Source: an uncultured Muribaculaceae bacterium
GTDB lineage: Bacteria; Bacteroidota; Bacteroidia; Bacteroidales; Muribaculaceae
Reading direction: 5' to 3'
DNA length: 64,000 bases
Assembly: GCA_947525975.1 (NCBI GenBank)
Contig: CANNVE010000008.1
Coordinates: forward strand, 1 to 64,000
This document shows, piece after piece, positions 7,274 to 14,858 of the stretch (within the stretch, counting starts at the first letter, position 1; each line of letters starts with the position of its first letter). The notes beneath the pieces are model-generated. The model ran no database searches. It was given only the letters and a program-made list of their open reading frames with translations, and had not been told where the DNA came from. The position numbers were made by a program, and so were the translations under genes.

Positions 7274-8869
7274 TCATTTTTTCTCTTTCAGCACTCTCAA
7301 TCCCTCGGCAAAGACAGGGTTGAGCGGATTGATGCTCTGCAGGAATGTGGCCTCCTCATAAAGGTCGTTGCCGATGTATCCTACCATGATGGCCTCGATC
7401 ATGGGCCTTGATTTCTCCATCTGCTCCGGCACGATCTCGATGCTGTCGGCTTCGGCCTTGGCCAGGAGCCCTTCTGTCAGCTCGGGCGTAACCTTGAATT
7501 TACTGAAGAATTTTTCGGGAGTCTTGTATTGTTTGAGCAGTTTGTCGCGGTTCTGATCTACGTATTGCAGGCAATATTGCGATAGGGTGCCTTTGCTGAG
7601 CAGATTGCGGTAGAGAGGCGAATAATACGATGTGTCGACCGGCACAAAGCGGTCGGGCATGATGCCTCCTCCGCCGTAGACGGTGCGGCCCTCCTTGAGC
7701 GTCTTGAACACCTGGCTCTCGTCAAAGTGGATGCTGTCGGCGCACCAAAGTTCGCCGTTGTCATAGCGGTTGAGCAGGTCGAGCTGGTATTCCTCTCCGT
7801 GGCCTTTGTCGTAGTGCTTCTGTATGCAGCGCCCCACGGGTGTGTAATATCGGGCTATGGTCAGGCGCACCATAGATCCGTCGGGGAAGGGGAACGGCCT
7901 CTGCACCAAGCCTTTGCCAAATGTGCGGCGGCCAATGATGGTGGCGCGGTCGTTGTCCTGGAGCGCGCCGCTCAGGATTTCTGACGCTGAAGCCGAGAGC
8001 TGGTCTACGAGCACGGCTATCGGGCCCGAAAATAGGGGCTTGCCTTTCTCCACCGTGTAGTCGCGGTCGGGCACGGCACGGCCTCGCATCGACACCACCT
8101 TGTCGCCCTTCTGCAGGAATAGCGAAGCGATGTCCACAGCCGGAGCCAGGTATCCGCCGCCATTGCCCTGCAAGTCGATGATGAGCTTTTTCATGCCTTG
8201 CTTCTGCAGCTTTTTCACCGCATCAGCCACTTCTTCGGCCGATGACTCGGCAAAGCGCGTCAGTCGCAGGTATCCTATTTCAGGAGTGGCCATGTACACG
8301 GCATCGACGCTGTTGATGGGGATGTCGTCGCGTGTCACCAGGAAGTCTATCAGCTCGGGGTTGCCGCCGCGCATCACGCCCAGCCTGATTTTAGAGCCTT
8401 TGGGCCCGCGGAGTATCTTCTTTATGTCGTTGGCCGGGATTTTCTTTCCGGCTATGATCGAGTCGTCGGCGGTGATGATGCGGTCGCCGGGCAGTATGCC
8501 CACCTTTTCCGACGGGCCGCCGGTGACGGTCTGTATCACATATACGGTGTCAGTGGTGAAGTTGAATGAGACGCCGATGCCCGAGAATTTTCCTTCGAGA
8601 GGTTCGTTCAGTTCCTTGGTCTCTTCGGGTGAGGCGTATGATGAGTGAGGGTCGAGGGTTTTGAGCATGGCTATAATGGCCTCCTCGGTGATAGAGTCGG
8701 AATTTACGTCCTCCACATAGAAGTTTTCGATTATCTTCTGTGCGGTGGCCAGTTTCTGGGCATTGGTATAGAAGTCGTTTTCTATCGAGCCGTTGTTGTC
8801 CTTGGCCTGCGCCAGTAAAGCGAAAAGCAGCGCCAGGAGGGCCAAAGGCTTAAGCGTGGGGTTTTTCAT
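7274..8869 (-). CDS. S41 family C-terminal processing peptidase with PDZ domain
   Basis: 531 residues with an N-terminal signal peptide (MKNPTLKPLALLALLFALLAQA), so periplasmic. A helical N-terminal part is followed by a PDZ domain (GIGVSFNF to ILPGDRIITADD, about 95-180) and the protease core. The nucleophile Ser lies in LVDQLSASASEILSGA and the general-base Lys in RTFGKGLVQ. A C-terminal extension beyond residue 400 is typical of the longer Bacteroidetes CtpA-like proteases. It trims C-termini of periplasmic or outer-membrane proteins; the targets are unknown. It follows coaD by five bases. Confidence 0.92.
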   Translation of the reverse strand: MKNPTLKPLALLALLFALLAQAKDNNGSIENDFYTNAQKLATAQKIIENFYVEDVNSDSITEEAIIAMLKTLDPHSSYASPEETKELNEPLEGKFSGIGVSFNFTTDTVYVIQTVTGGPSEKVGILPGDRIITADDSIIAGKKIPANDIKKILRGPKGSKIRLGVMRGGNPELIDFLVTRDDIPINSVDAVYMATPEIGYLRLTRFAESSAEEVADAVKKLQKQGMKKLIIDLQGNGGGYLAPAVDIASLFLQKGDKVVSMRGRAVPDRDYTVEKGKPLFSGPIAVLVDQLSASASEILSGALQDNDRATIIGRRTFGKGLVQRPFPFPDGSMVRLTIARYYTPVGRCIQKHYDKGHGEEYQLDLLNRYDNGELWCADSIHFDESQVFKTLKEGRTVYGGGGIMPDRFVPVDTSYYSPLYRNLLSKGTLSQYCLQYVDQNRDKLLKQYKTPEKFFSKFKVTPELTEGLLAKAEADSIEIVPEQMEKSRPMIEAIMVGYIGNDLYEEATFLQSINPLNPVFAEGLRVLKEKK

Positions 8870-8874
8870 AATGC

Positions 8875-9336
8875 TTATAAATTGTCGATGTATGTTTTTG
8901 TGGGTAGGTATTCTGACACGTCCTTGCCGAAGGCTTTCAGCTCTCTCACAAGCGACGATGACACAAACGATAGGGTGGGAGAGGTGAGGAGCACTACGGT
9001 CTCGAGTCCGAACGTGGCGTTGGCGTCGGCCATTGAGAGCTCATATTCGTAGTCTTTGACCGAGCGCACGCCGCGCAGCAGGAATCGGGCGCCTTCAGCC
9101 TTGGCGTAGTCAGCCGTGAGGCCGCTCCATGTGGCCACCTTCACCTTTGGCTGCGAGCCGTAGATGGCGGCTATGTGGGCGGCGCGCTCCGAAGCCCGGG
9201 CGGCGGCATCAGGCTTGTTGACATTGACCCCGAGCACGATGTCTACGCGGTCGAATATCTCAAGCGCCCGCCTCACGATGTGGGCATGCCCTATAGTGAA
9301 AGGGTCAAACGACCCGGCGAATACGGCTATCTTCAT
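8875..9336 (-). CDS. coaD: Phosphopantetheine adenylyltransferase
   Basis: 153 residues, normal for the family. The nucleotidyltransferase signature AGSFDPFTIGHAH (T/HxGH, residues 7-19) and the LLRGVRSVKDYEYE segment are intact, as is the SSSLVREL motif near the C-terminus. It makes dephospho-CoA from ATP and 4'-phosphopantetheine, the fourth step from pantothenate to CoA, in the cytoplasm. It lies 16 bases after parE and five bases before the S41 protease gene, so it is cotranscribed with them. Confidence 0.96.
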   Translation of the reverse strand: MKIAVFAGSFDPFTIGHAHIVRRALEIFDRVDIVLGVNVNKPDAAARASERAAHIAAIYGSQPKVKVATWSGLTADYAKAEGARFLLRGVRSVKDYEYELSMADANATFGLETVVLLTSPTLSFVSSSLVRELKAFGKDVSEYLPTKTYIDNL

Positions 9337-9352
9337 TTCTAACTGTTGCTAA

Positions 9353-11275
9353 TCATGACACTTGCGAGTCATCGTCGACAATAAGGTTGTCGATGATGAA
9401 ATTCTGCCTTTCCATAGTGTTCTTTCCCATGTAGAATTCGAGCAGAGCCATCACGTGGTCTTCCTTGCGGAGCGTAACCTGGTCGAGGCGCATGTCAGGG
9501 CCGATGAATTCGCGGAATTCCGAAGGCGAGATTTCGCCGAGGCCCTTGAATCGTGTGATCTCGGCGTCTTTCTCGCCGAAGCGTTCGATGGCGGCGACGC
9601 GCTCGGCGTCGTTGTAGCAGTAGTACACCTCCTCATTGGTCTTTTTGCGCTTGCTCTGCGCCTTTTTGCTCCTGACGCGGAAAAGGGGCGTCTGCAGCAC
9701 GTAGACGTGGCCCATCTTGATCAGGTCGGGGAAGAATTGCAGGAAGAATGTGGTGAGCAGCATGCGTATGTGCATGCCGTCGACATCGGCGTCGGTGGCG
9801 ATGATCACCTTGTTGTATCTCAGGCCTTCTATGCCGTCTTTGAGGTTGAGGGCCGCGCGCAGCAGGCTGAATTCCTCGTTGAGCACGAGCTCTTTCTCGC
9901 CGAGGCCGTAAGAGTTGAGAGGCTTGCCGCGGAGCGAGAATACGGCTTGGGTGCGCACGTCGCGTATCTTGGTGATCGATCCGGCTGCCGAGTCACCCTC
10001 GGTGATGAATATCGAGGAAGCCTCGCGCATGTCCTCGCCGCCTCGGGGGTCGTTGAGGTGCACGGTGCAGTCGAGCAGTTTCTTGTTGTGCAGGCTCACC
10101 TTCTTCTCGTTGGCGCGGGTCTGCTTGGCGAGGCCGGCTATGGCCTTGCGCGCTTTCTCGCTGTCCTGCACCTTTTTCAGGATTATGTCGGCCACGTCGA
10201 GGTTGCGGCGCATATAGTTGTCGAGTTCGTTTTTCACGAAGTCGCCGATAAATTTGTCGACCGACACTCCGTCGGCCTCCATCTCGGTCGAGGTGAATTT
10301 CACCTTTGTCTGCGATTCGAACACAGGGTCCTGCGCCCTTATGGCGATGGCCGCAACCATGCCCGAGCGCACATCCTGCGGCTCGAAGTTCTTGCCGTAG
10401 TAGTCCTTTATGGTCTGTGCCACATATTTCTTGAATGCGGCCAGGTGGGTGCCTCCCTGGGTGGTGTGCTGCCCGTTGACGAATGAGTAGAATTCCTCGC
10501 CGTATTGCTTCACGTGGGTGATGGCTATCTCTATGTCCTCGCCTTGGAGATGTATCACCGGGTACATTGGGTCTTTGTCGAGGTTTTCGGTCAGCAGGTC
10601 GAGCAGGCCATGGCGCGAGAGGTATTTTTTGCCGTTGTAGACCATGGTGAGGCCGATGTTGAGGAATGAATAGTTCTTCATCATCGTCACCACGAAGTCC
10701 TCGCGGTAGGCGTAATTACGGAAAATCGTGGGGTCGGGGGTGAAGCGCACCCAAGTGCCGTTGGGCTGGTCTGTGGCTTCGATGTCGGTTTCCGACACAA
10801 GTTCACCCTTGCGGAATGATGCGCTCTTGGTGAGGCCGTCGCGGCTTGATGTTATCTCGAATGACGTAGACAAAGCGTTGACGGCTTTCACGCCCACGCC
10901 GTTGAGGCCCACTGACTTCTGGAAAGCCTTTGAGTCAAACTTTCCTGAGGTGTTCATTGTCGACACGGCCTTGACGAGGCTGCCCAGCGGTATGCCGCGC
11001 CCGTAATCGCGCACAGAGACGCTGCCCTCGGCAGAGATCTCGACTATGATCTGCTTTCCGTGGCCCATGGCGTATTCGTCGATCGAGTTGTCGATCACTT
11101 CCTTCAGCAGGGTGTAGATGCCATTGTCGGCGCTTGATCCATCACCTACGGCTCCGATATACATGCCGGGGCGCTCGCGCAAGTGCTCGCGCCAGTTGAG
11201 GGTCTTTATGTCATTTTCGTCGTATCGAGGCTCTTCGTGTCCGGTGGGCTGTATGATCTGGTCTGTGTCTGCCAT
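9353..11275 (-). CDS. parE: DNA topoisomerase IV subunit B (type IIA topoisomerase ATPase subunit)
   Basis: 640 residues. The GHKL ATPase domain is at the N-terminus (LLKEVIDNSIDEYAMG with the catalytic Glu, then RDYGRGIPLG and GLNGVGVKAVNALS). The TOPRIM domain follows (SIFITEGDSAAGSI, then DADVDGMHIRMLL), and the FKGLGE element is near the end. With ParC it decatenates daughter chromosomes. The length matches ParE rather than a long GyrB, but the family split is by homology only. First gene of an eight-gene minus-strand operon ending at the hairpin near 2930. Confidence 0.93.
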   Translation of the reverse strand: MADTDQIIQPTGHEEPRYDENDIKTLNWREHLRERPGMYIGAVGDGSSADNGIYTLLKEVIDNSIDEYAMGHGKQIIVEISAEGSVSVRDYGRGIPLGSLVKAVSTMNTSGKFDSKAFQKSVGLNGVGVKAVNALSTSFEITSSRDGLTKSASFRKGELVSETDIEATDQPNGTWVRFTPDPTIFRNYAYREDFVVTMMKNYSFLNIGLTMVYNGKKYLSRHGLLDLLTENLDKDPMYPVIHLQGEDIEIAITHVKQYGEEFYSFVNGQHTTQGGTHLAAFKKYVAQTIKDYYGKNFEPQDVRSGMVAAIAIRAQDPVFESQTKVKFTSTEMEADGVSVDKFIGDFVKNELDNYMRRNLDVADIILKKVQDSEKARKAIAGLAKQTRANEKKVSLHNKKLLDCTVHLNDPRGGEDMREASSIFITEGDSAAGSITKIRDVRTQAVFSLRGKPLNSYGLGEKELVLNEEFSLLRAALNLKDGIEGLRYNKVIIATDADVDGMHIRMLLTTFFLQFFPDLIKMGHVYVLQTPLFRVRSKKAQSKRKKTNEEVYYCYNDAERVAAIERFGEKDAEITRFKGLGEISPSEFREFIGPDMRLDQVTLRKEDHVMALLEFYMGKNTMERQNFIIDNLIVDDDSQVS

Positions 11276-11321
11276 GTTGGTGATATGTCTGTTGAAGTTC
11301 CGCGCATTAAACTCGCAAATG

Positions 11322-11329
11322 CAAAATTA
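11322..11329 (-). promoter_or_regulatory. -7 element upstream of parE
   Basis: TAATTTTG on the minus strand, 47 bases before the parE start, in an AT-rich gap. The -33 TTTG is not evident (AATG at 20-base spacing), so only the -7 match supports it. Confidence 0.5.
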
Positions 11330-11480
11330 CAATTATTTTCCCATTTTTCCATTCTTTTTTGGCGAAGAATGCTTAAACGTTTCATAATTTTACACAAAAA
11401 ATCAGGTGGCGGATATACGATTGACGCCCATGCTTGCGTTAGTCAGCAGGAAAATCATCAATTGACATCCTTTTCGATCT

Positions 11481-12821
11481 ATGACAGATAATTCACCACA
11501 ATGCGCATTCATGGCAGGCGGCCTGCGGGCAGGCATCGACGCCCGCAAGGGCTGGATGGCCCTGAGCCCGCTTATTGTCTTCCTGCTGGTCTATCTTGGC
11601 GTTTCGCTCGCTATAGGTGATTTCTACAAAATGCCGATATCCGTGGCTTTCGTGGCCTCGGTGGTCTACGCCATTTGCGTCACCCCGGGCTTGAAGCTGC
11701 AGCAGAAGATTGACATTGTCAGCGCCGGCGCCGCTGATCGCAACATACTGCAGATGATATGGATATTTGTGTTGGCGGGGGCTTTCGCGGGAGGCGCGTC
11801 TGAAGTGGGATGCATCGATGCCGTGGTCAACGCCTCGCTTCGTCTGATGCCCGGCGACCTGATTCCGGCGGGTCTTTTCGTGGCCGCCTGCTTCATATCG
11901 ATCTCGGTGGGCACTTCGGTGGGCACGGTAGTGGCCCTTGTGCCCGTCACAGCCGGCATTGCCGAGGCCGGAGACGCCAATCTGCCGTTTCTTGTGGCCA
12001 TCGTCGTAGGCGGCGCGTTTTTTGGCGATAATCTGTCGTTTATCTCTGATACCACCATCGCGGCCACACGCACTCAGGGATGCCGCATGACCGATAAGTT
12101 CAGGGCCAACGCCCGCATTGTGATTCCGGCCGCCGCCGTGGTGCTTGCGTGCTATATTTGCTGCGGCTTCGGCGCCCGTGGCATCGACGCGGTGGGCGCC
12201 GACGTCGATTATGTCAGGATTCTTCCTTATCTGGTGGTTCTGGCCACGGCTCTCGCCGGCGTCAATGTGGCGCTGGTGCTCTTGCTTGGTGTCCTGGCCA
12301 CCGGCCTGGTCGGAGTCCTGGGCGATGCGGGCGGAGCTATGGACTGGGCCATAGCCATGGGTGAAGGCATCTCCGGCATGGGCGGCCTCATCACCGTCAC
12401 ATTGCTTGCCGGTGGCCTTCTCGCCCTGATCAGGCATAACGGCGGCATAGACTTCATCCTGCAGGCCCTTACGCGCAGAGTCAGCAGCCGCATCGGAGCC
12501 CAATTTTCCATAGCCGCTCTGGTCAGCATGTCGAATATCTGCACAGCCAACAACACCATAGCCATAATCACCGTCGGCGATCTCGCAAAGGGCATCGCAT
12601 CGCGATATGGCATCGATGGGAAGCGCAGCGCGAGCATTCTCGACACGTTTTCGTGCATAGTGCAGTCGTTTTTGCCTTATGGCGCCCAGTTGCTCATGGC
12701 CTCAAGCCTCGCCTCGGTGTCGCCGCTGGCCATCATAGGCTATCTCTATTATCCCATGGCTCTGACTCTGTGTGCCGTGATCGGCATCGTGATCACAGGC
12801 AGGGCGAAGCATCGCGGATAG
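11481..12821 (+). CDS. Na+/H+ antiporter, NhaC family
   Basis: 446 residues with about eleven hydrophobic segments and no signal peptide. The pattern of short Gly-rich re-entrant stretches (ISVGTSVGTVVALVPV, FFGDNLSFISDTTIAATRTQG, SNICTANNTIAIIT) is typical of the NhaC/ion transporter superfamily. It should exchange cytoplasmic Na+ for protons in the inner membrane. It is transcribed divergently from parE and is followed by a very strong terminator, so it is a single-gene unit. Amino-acid/proton exchange by related carriers cannot be excluded. Confidence 0.87.
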   Translation: MTDNSPQCAFMAGGLRAGIDARKGWMALSPLIVFLLVYLGVSLAIGDFYKMPISVAFVASVVYAICVTPGLKLQQKIDIVSAGAADRNILQMIWIFVLAGAFAGGASEVGCIDAVVNASLRLMPGDLIPAGLFVAACFISISVGTSVGTVVALVPVTAGIAEAGDANLPFLVAIVVGGAFFGDNLSFISDTTIAATRTQGCRMTDKFRANARIVIPAAAVVLACYICCGFGARGIDAVGADVDYVRILPYLVVLATALAGVNVALVLLLGVLATGLVGVLGDAGGAMDWAIAMGEGISGMGGLITVTLLAGGLLALIRHNGGIDFILQALTRRVSSRIGAQFSIAALVSMSNICTANNTIAIITVGDLAKGIASRYGIDGKRSASILDTFSCIVQSFLPYGAQLLMASSLASVSPLAIIGYLYYPMALTLCAVIGIVITGRAKHRG

Positions 12822-12851
12822 GATTTAGTAGCAATCCACTGATTTTGAACC

Positions 12852-12915
12852 GGAAACAACAACGCATGCGTGCCGACTCAAGGCACGCATGCGTTGTTGT
12901 TTCCCCTGTTTTTTT
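12852..12915 (+). terminator. Strong intrinsic terminator after the NhaC-type gene
   Basis: Perfect 23-bp inverted repeat, 12852-12874 and 12882-12904, around loop GACTCAA, followed by seven T at 12909-12915. The rest of the gap to 13066 is AT-rich and I see no gene in it. Confidence 0.92.
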
Positions 12916-13066
12916 ACCTAAATAACAATACCTAAACCAAATGTCTTATTAATAATACGATTTCATTCCCAAATCATAATGACTAAAATATATCTTTTTT
13001 TGCCTTAAAATCTCATTTATCGGAGAACTCGTATGCCTTAATGTCCTTAATCCTTGCCGCTGCCTG

Positions 13067-13573
13067 TCAGTTGCGGTAGTCGGCGAAACGCTCCTGCAGG
13101 CGCTTGCGGGCTGCGAAGATGCGGCTCTTGACTGTGCCGATGGGGAGGCCGAGTTCCTCGGCGATTTCGGCGTATTTGTAGCCTGCCACGTGCATCGAGA
13201 AAGGCTTGCGGTATTCGTCGCTGAATGAGTTGATCGCGTCGGTTATCTCAGATGCAGAGATCGAATCTTCGGGCTGTGCCAGTCCTGAATCTTGGCTGAG
13301 ATTGAGGTGGTAGAGATTGTCGGTGGTGTCTACGATCGTGGCCGTGCGGGCTATGCGGCGGTAGTTGTTGATGAAAATATTGCGCATGATCGTGAACACC
13401 CAGCCCTTGAAGTTAGTGTTGTCTGTATATTTGTCTTGATTGTCAATAGCCTTCAGAGTGGTGTCTTGAAGCAGGTCGTATGCGTCGTCGCGGTTTGAGG
13501 TGAGCATCATCGCGAAGTTGAGCATGTTGCTTTGCAGATTCATCAGGTTTGATTGGAAAGTTTCAGTTTTCAT
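13067..13573 (-). CDS. ECF-type RNA polymerase sigma factor
   Basis: 168 residues. Region 2 is clear (DDAYDLLQDTTLKAI and FKGWVFTIMRNIFINNYRR). The region 4 helix-turn-helix is at the C-terminus (KYAEIAEELGLPIGTVKSR, then a basic ARKRLQERF). Unlike the sigma factor at 2356-2841, no anti-sigma gene follows; the next feature downstream is the NhaC terminator on the other strand. Its own promoter is a good housekeeping-type match, so it is probably not purely autoregulated. Regulon unknown. Confidence 0.92.
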   Translation of the reverse strand: MKTETFQSNLMNLQSNMLNFAMMLTSNRDDAYDLLQDTTLKAIDNQDKYTDNTNFKGWVFTIMRNIFINNYRRIARTATIVDTTDNLYHLNLSQDSGLAQPEDSISASEITDAINSFSDEYRKPFSMHVAGYKYAEIAEELGLPIGTVKSRIFAARKRLQERFADYRN

Positions 13574-13634
13574 CGTTGTAGGATTTTTAATGTTTTTTGT
13601 TTAGTTGATTTGTTGTTTTTGTCTCTTGACATTG

Positions 13635-13667
13635 CAAAGATAAGGTCCTTTTTCCGGCTAAGTCAAA
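13635..13667 (-). promoter_or_regulatory. Bacteroidetes-type promoter for the ECF sigma gene at 13067-13573
   Basis: On the minus strand TTTG (13664-13667), 21 bases, then TATCTTTG (13635-13642), giving a leader of about 60 bases before the ATG at 13573. Confidence 0.75.
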
Positions 13668-13760
13668 TTTTTGAATCACAAAATGGCAACCAAATCCAAA
13701 ACTTTTTCAAAAATCATGCAATAAACTGAAAATCAATGTTGTACAATTGTTACAAATACC

Positions 13761-13774
13761 GTATCAATTGATAC
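13761..13774. repeat. 14-bp perfect palindrome upstream of the sigma promoter
   Basis: GTATCAATTGATAC lies between the DUF308-like stop and the sigma promoter. It is flanked by further short dyads (TTGTACAA at about 13739-13746, and TTGCAACATTATTGTAA downstream). It could be an operator for a dimeric regulator; no T run makes it a terminator. Confidence 0.45.
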
Positions 13775-13792
13775 AAACAGACGATTGCAACA

Positions 13793-14506
13793 TTATTGTA
13801 ACATTTGCCGGGCCTTTTCTTCTTTCTCTTCCGATGATGCGCGCTCCTCGCTTCCGGAGGTTTGTGCGGGCTTGTTCTCGGTGGGGGCTGCGGCGGTCTC
13901 GGATTGTGGCGTCTCCGCCCGCGGGCGCGTTTCGGCCACGTCGGCTTCAGCCTCCTGCCGGCGCTTGCCTTCCTTCACCGCCAGATGGCGCGCCGCTCCC
14001 AGCATGCCCCCTTCGACGATGCAGCCGAGAGCCACTACGGCCACGGCTATGCCCGTAGAGAGCATTATGGGCATCTCCTGCAGGCTGGCCTTGGTGAGCA
14101 ATATGTAGGCCGCGATAGCCGTGAGCGCGATAGGGAACACGTAGAGCCACGCGGCGAGCCTGTAGGGCCGGCACCCGGCGGCAAGCACATAGAATTGCCA
14201 TACGGCGAACATGGCCACGAGCAGCCCGAAGATGAACGACACGAGCGGCACAAACGATTCCTGGAACACGATCATGCAGATGCCAAGCACTATCGAGGCG
14301 GCGTTGGCCATGTATCCGAACATGCGGCCCATCTGCGATGCGCGGTTGCGGGATATGGCTATGGTGTTTGATATGCCGGCGATGATGAAAAGAATGCCGC
14401 CTGTCAGCACCACGCCTTCTGGAGTGATGTGATTGCGGGCGATGATCAGGGCAGCCGCTATGACTGCGGCCAGAATGCCCAGAAAAGTGAGTGTGCGTCC
14501 CTTCAT
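13793..14506 (-). CDS. DUF308/HdeD-like membrane protein with charged C-terminal tail
   Basis: 237 residues. Six hydrophobic helices fill residues about 5-180 in the paired arrangement of HdeD-like DUF308 proteins (LTFLGILAAVIAAALII, GGILFIIAGISNTIAIS and so on). The last 55 residues are a hydrophilic Glu/Ala/Pro-rich tail with no fold I recognise. It is probably an inner-membrane protein; the HdeD relation to acid stress in enterobacteria does not establish function here. It stands alone, 219 bases upstream of the ECF sigma gene on the same strand. Confidence 0.7.
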   Translation of the reverse strand: MKGRTLTFLGILAAVIAAALIIARNHITPEGVVLTGGILFIIAGISNTIAISRNRASQMGRMFGYMANAASIVLGICMIVFQESFVPLVSFIFGLLVAMFAVWQFYVLAAGCRPYRLAAWLYVFPIALTAIAAYILLTKASLQEMPIMLSTGIAVAVVALGCIVEGGMLGAARHLAVKEGKRRQEAEADVAETRPRAETPQSETAAAPTENKPAQTSGSEERASSEEKEEKARQMLQ

Positions 14507-14858
14507 AATAAAAATAGTTTGAGTTGATCCTTTTTGTTATCTATAAGTCTGTTGCGGGCGATGCAAGGCGCCGTCCGCTATATATCTAACAATTAATTCG
14601 GCGTTATGTCAATCACGGGCATGCAAAATAGTGTGCCGACGCCCGTTGTGGCGCGCTTCTGAGGAGCCGGTGTTCCTATTATATATTAAAGTTAAGTTTT
14701 TTCAAAAAATAGCCGTTCATTTTTGGTGTAATACCAAAAAATTCATAACTTTGTGCGAAATTTTGTGCCATGGCTCCGGCTAAAGGCCGGCGTCGCGGTG
14801 TCGTTTTGTACATTAACTGAAAATAAATCAATCAAAAAAATAACTCTTAAAACACGAA
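14507..14858. other. Intergenic region with one promoter and no gene
   Basis: 352 bases between divergent genes. The right part is AT-rich and carries the promoter at 14722-14753. The left part (about 14550-14680) is mixed in composition and holds no ORF or strong hairpin I can defend. The 5' leader of the PpiD-like mRNA would be about 100 bases long and contains a GGCTCCGGCTAAAGGCCGGCG stretch able to form a small GC-rich hairpin. Confidence 0.5.
14722..14753 (+). promoter_or_regulatory. Consensus Bacteroidetes promoter for the PpiD-like gene
   Basis: TTTG at 14722-14725, a 20-base spacer, then TAACTTTG at 14746-14753. This is a complete match to the phylum consensus. Confidence 0.82.

Noticed and set aside
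9362-10486. 374-codon open frame antisense to parE
   Set aside because: Mirrors the G/C-rich third codon positions of parE. The composition (Val, His, Glu, Ala runs) is unlike a real protein, and parE is certain.
11493-12503. 336-codon open frame antisense to the NhaC-type gene
   Set aside because: Gly/His/Asp-rich shadow of a membrane protein gene.
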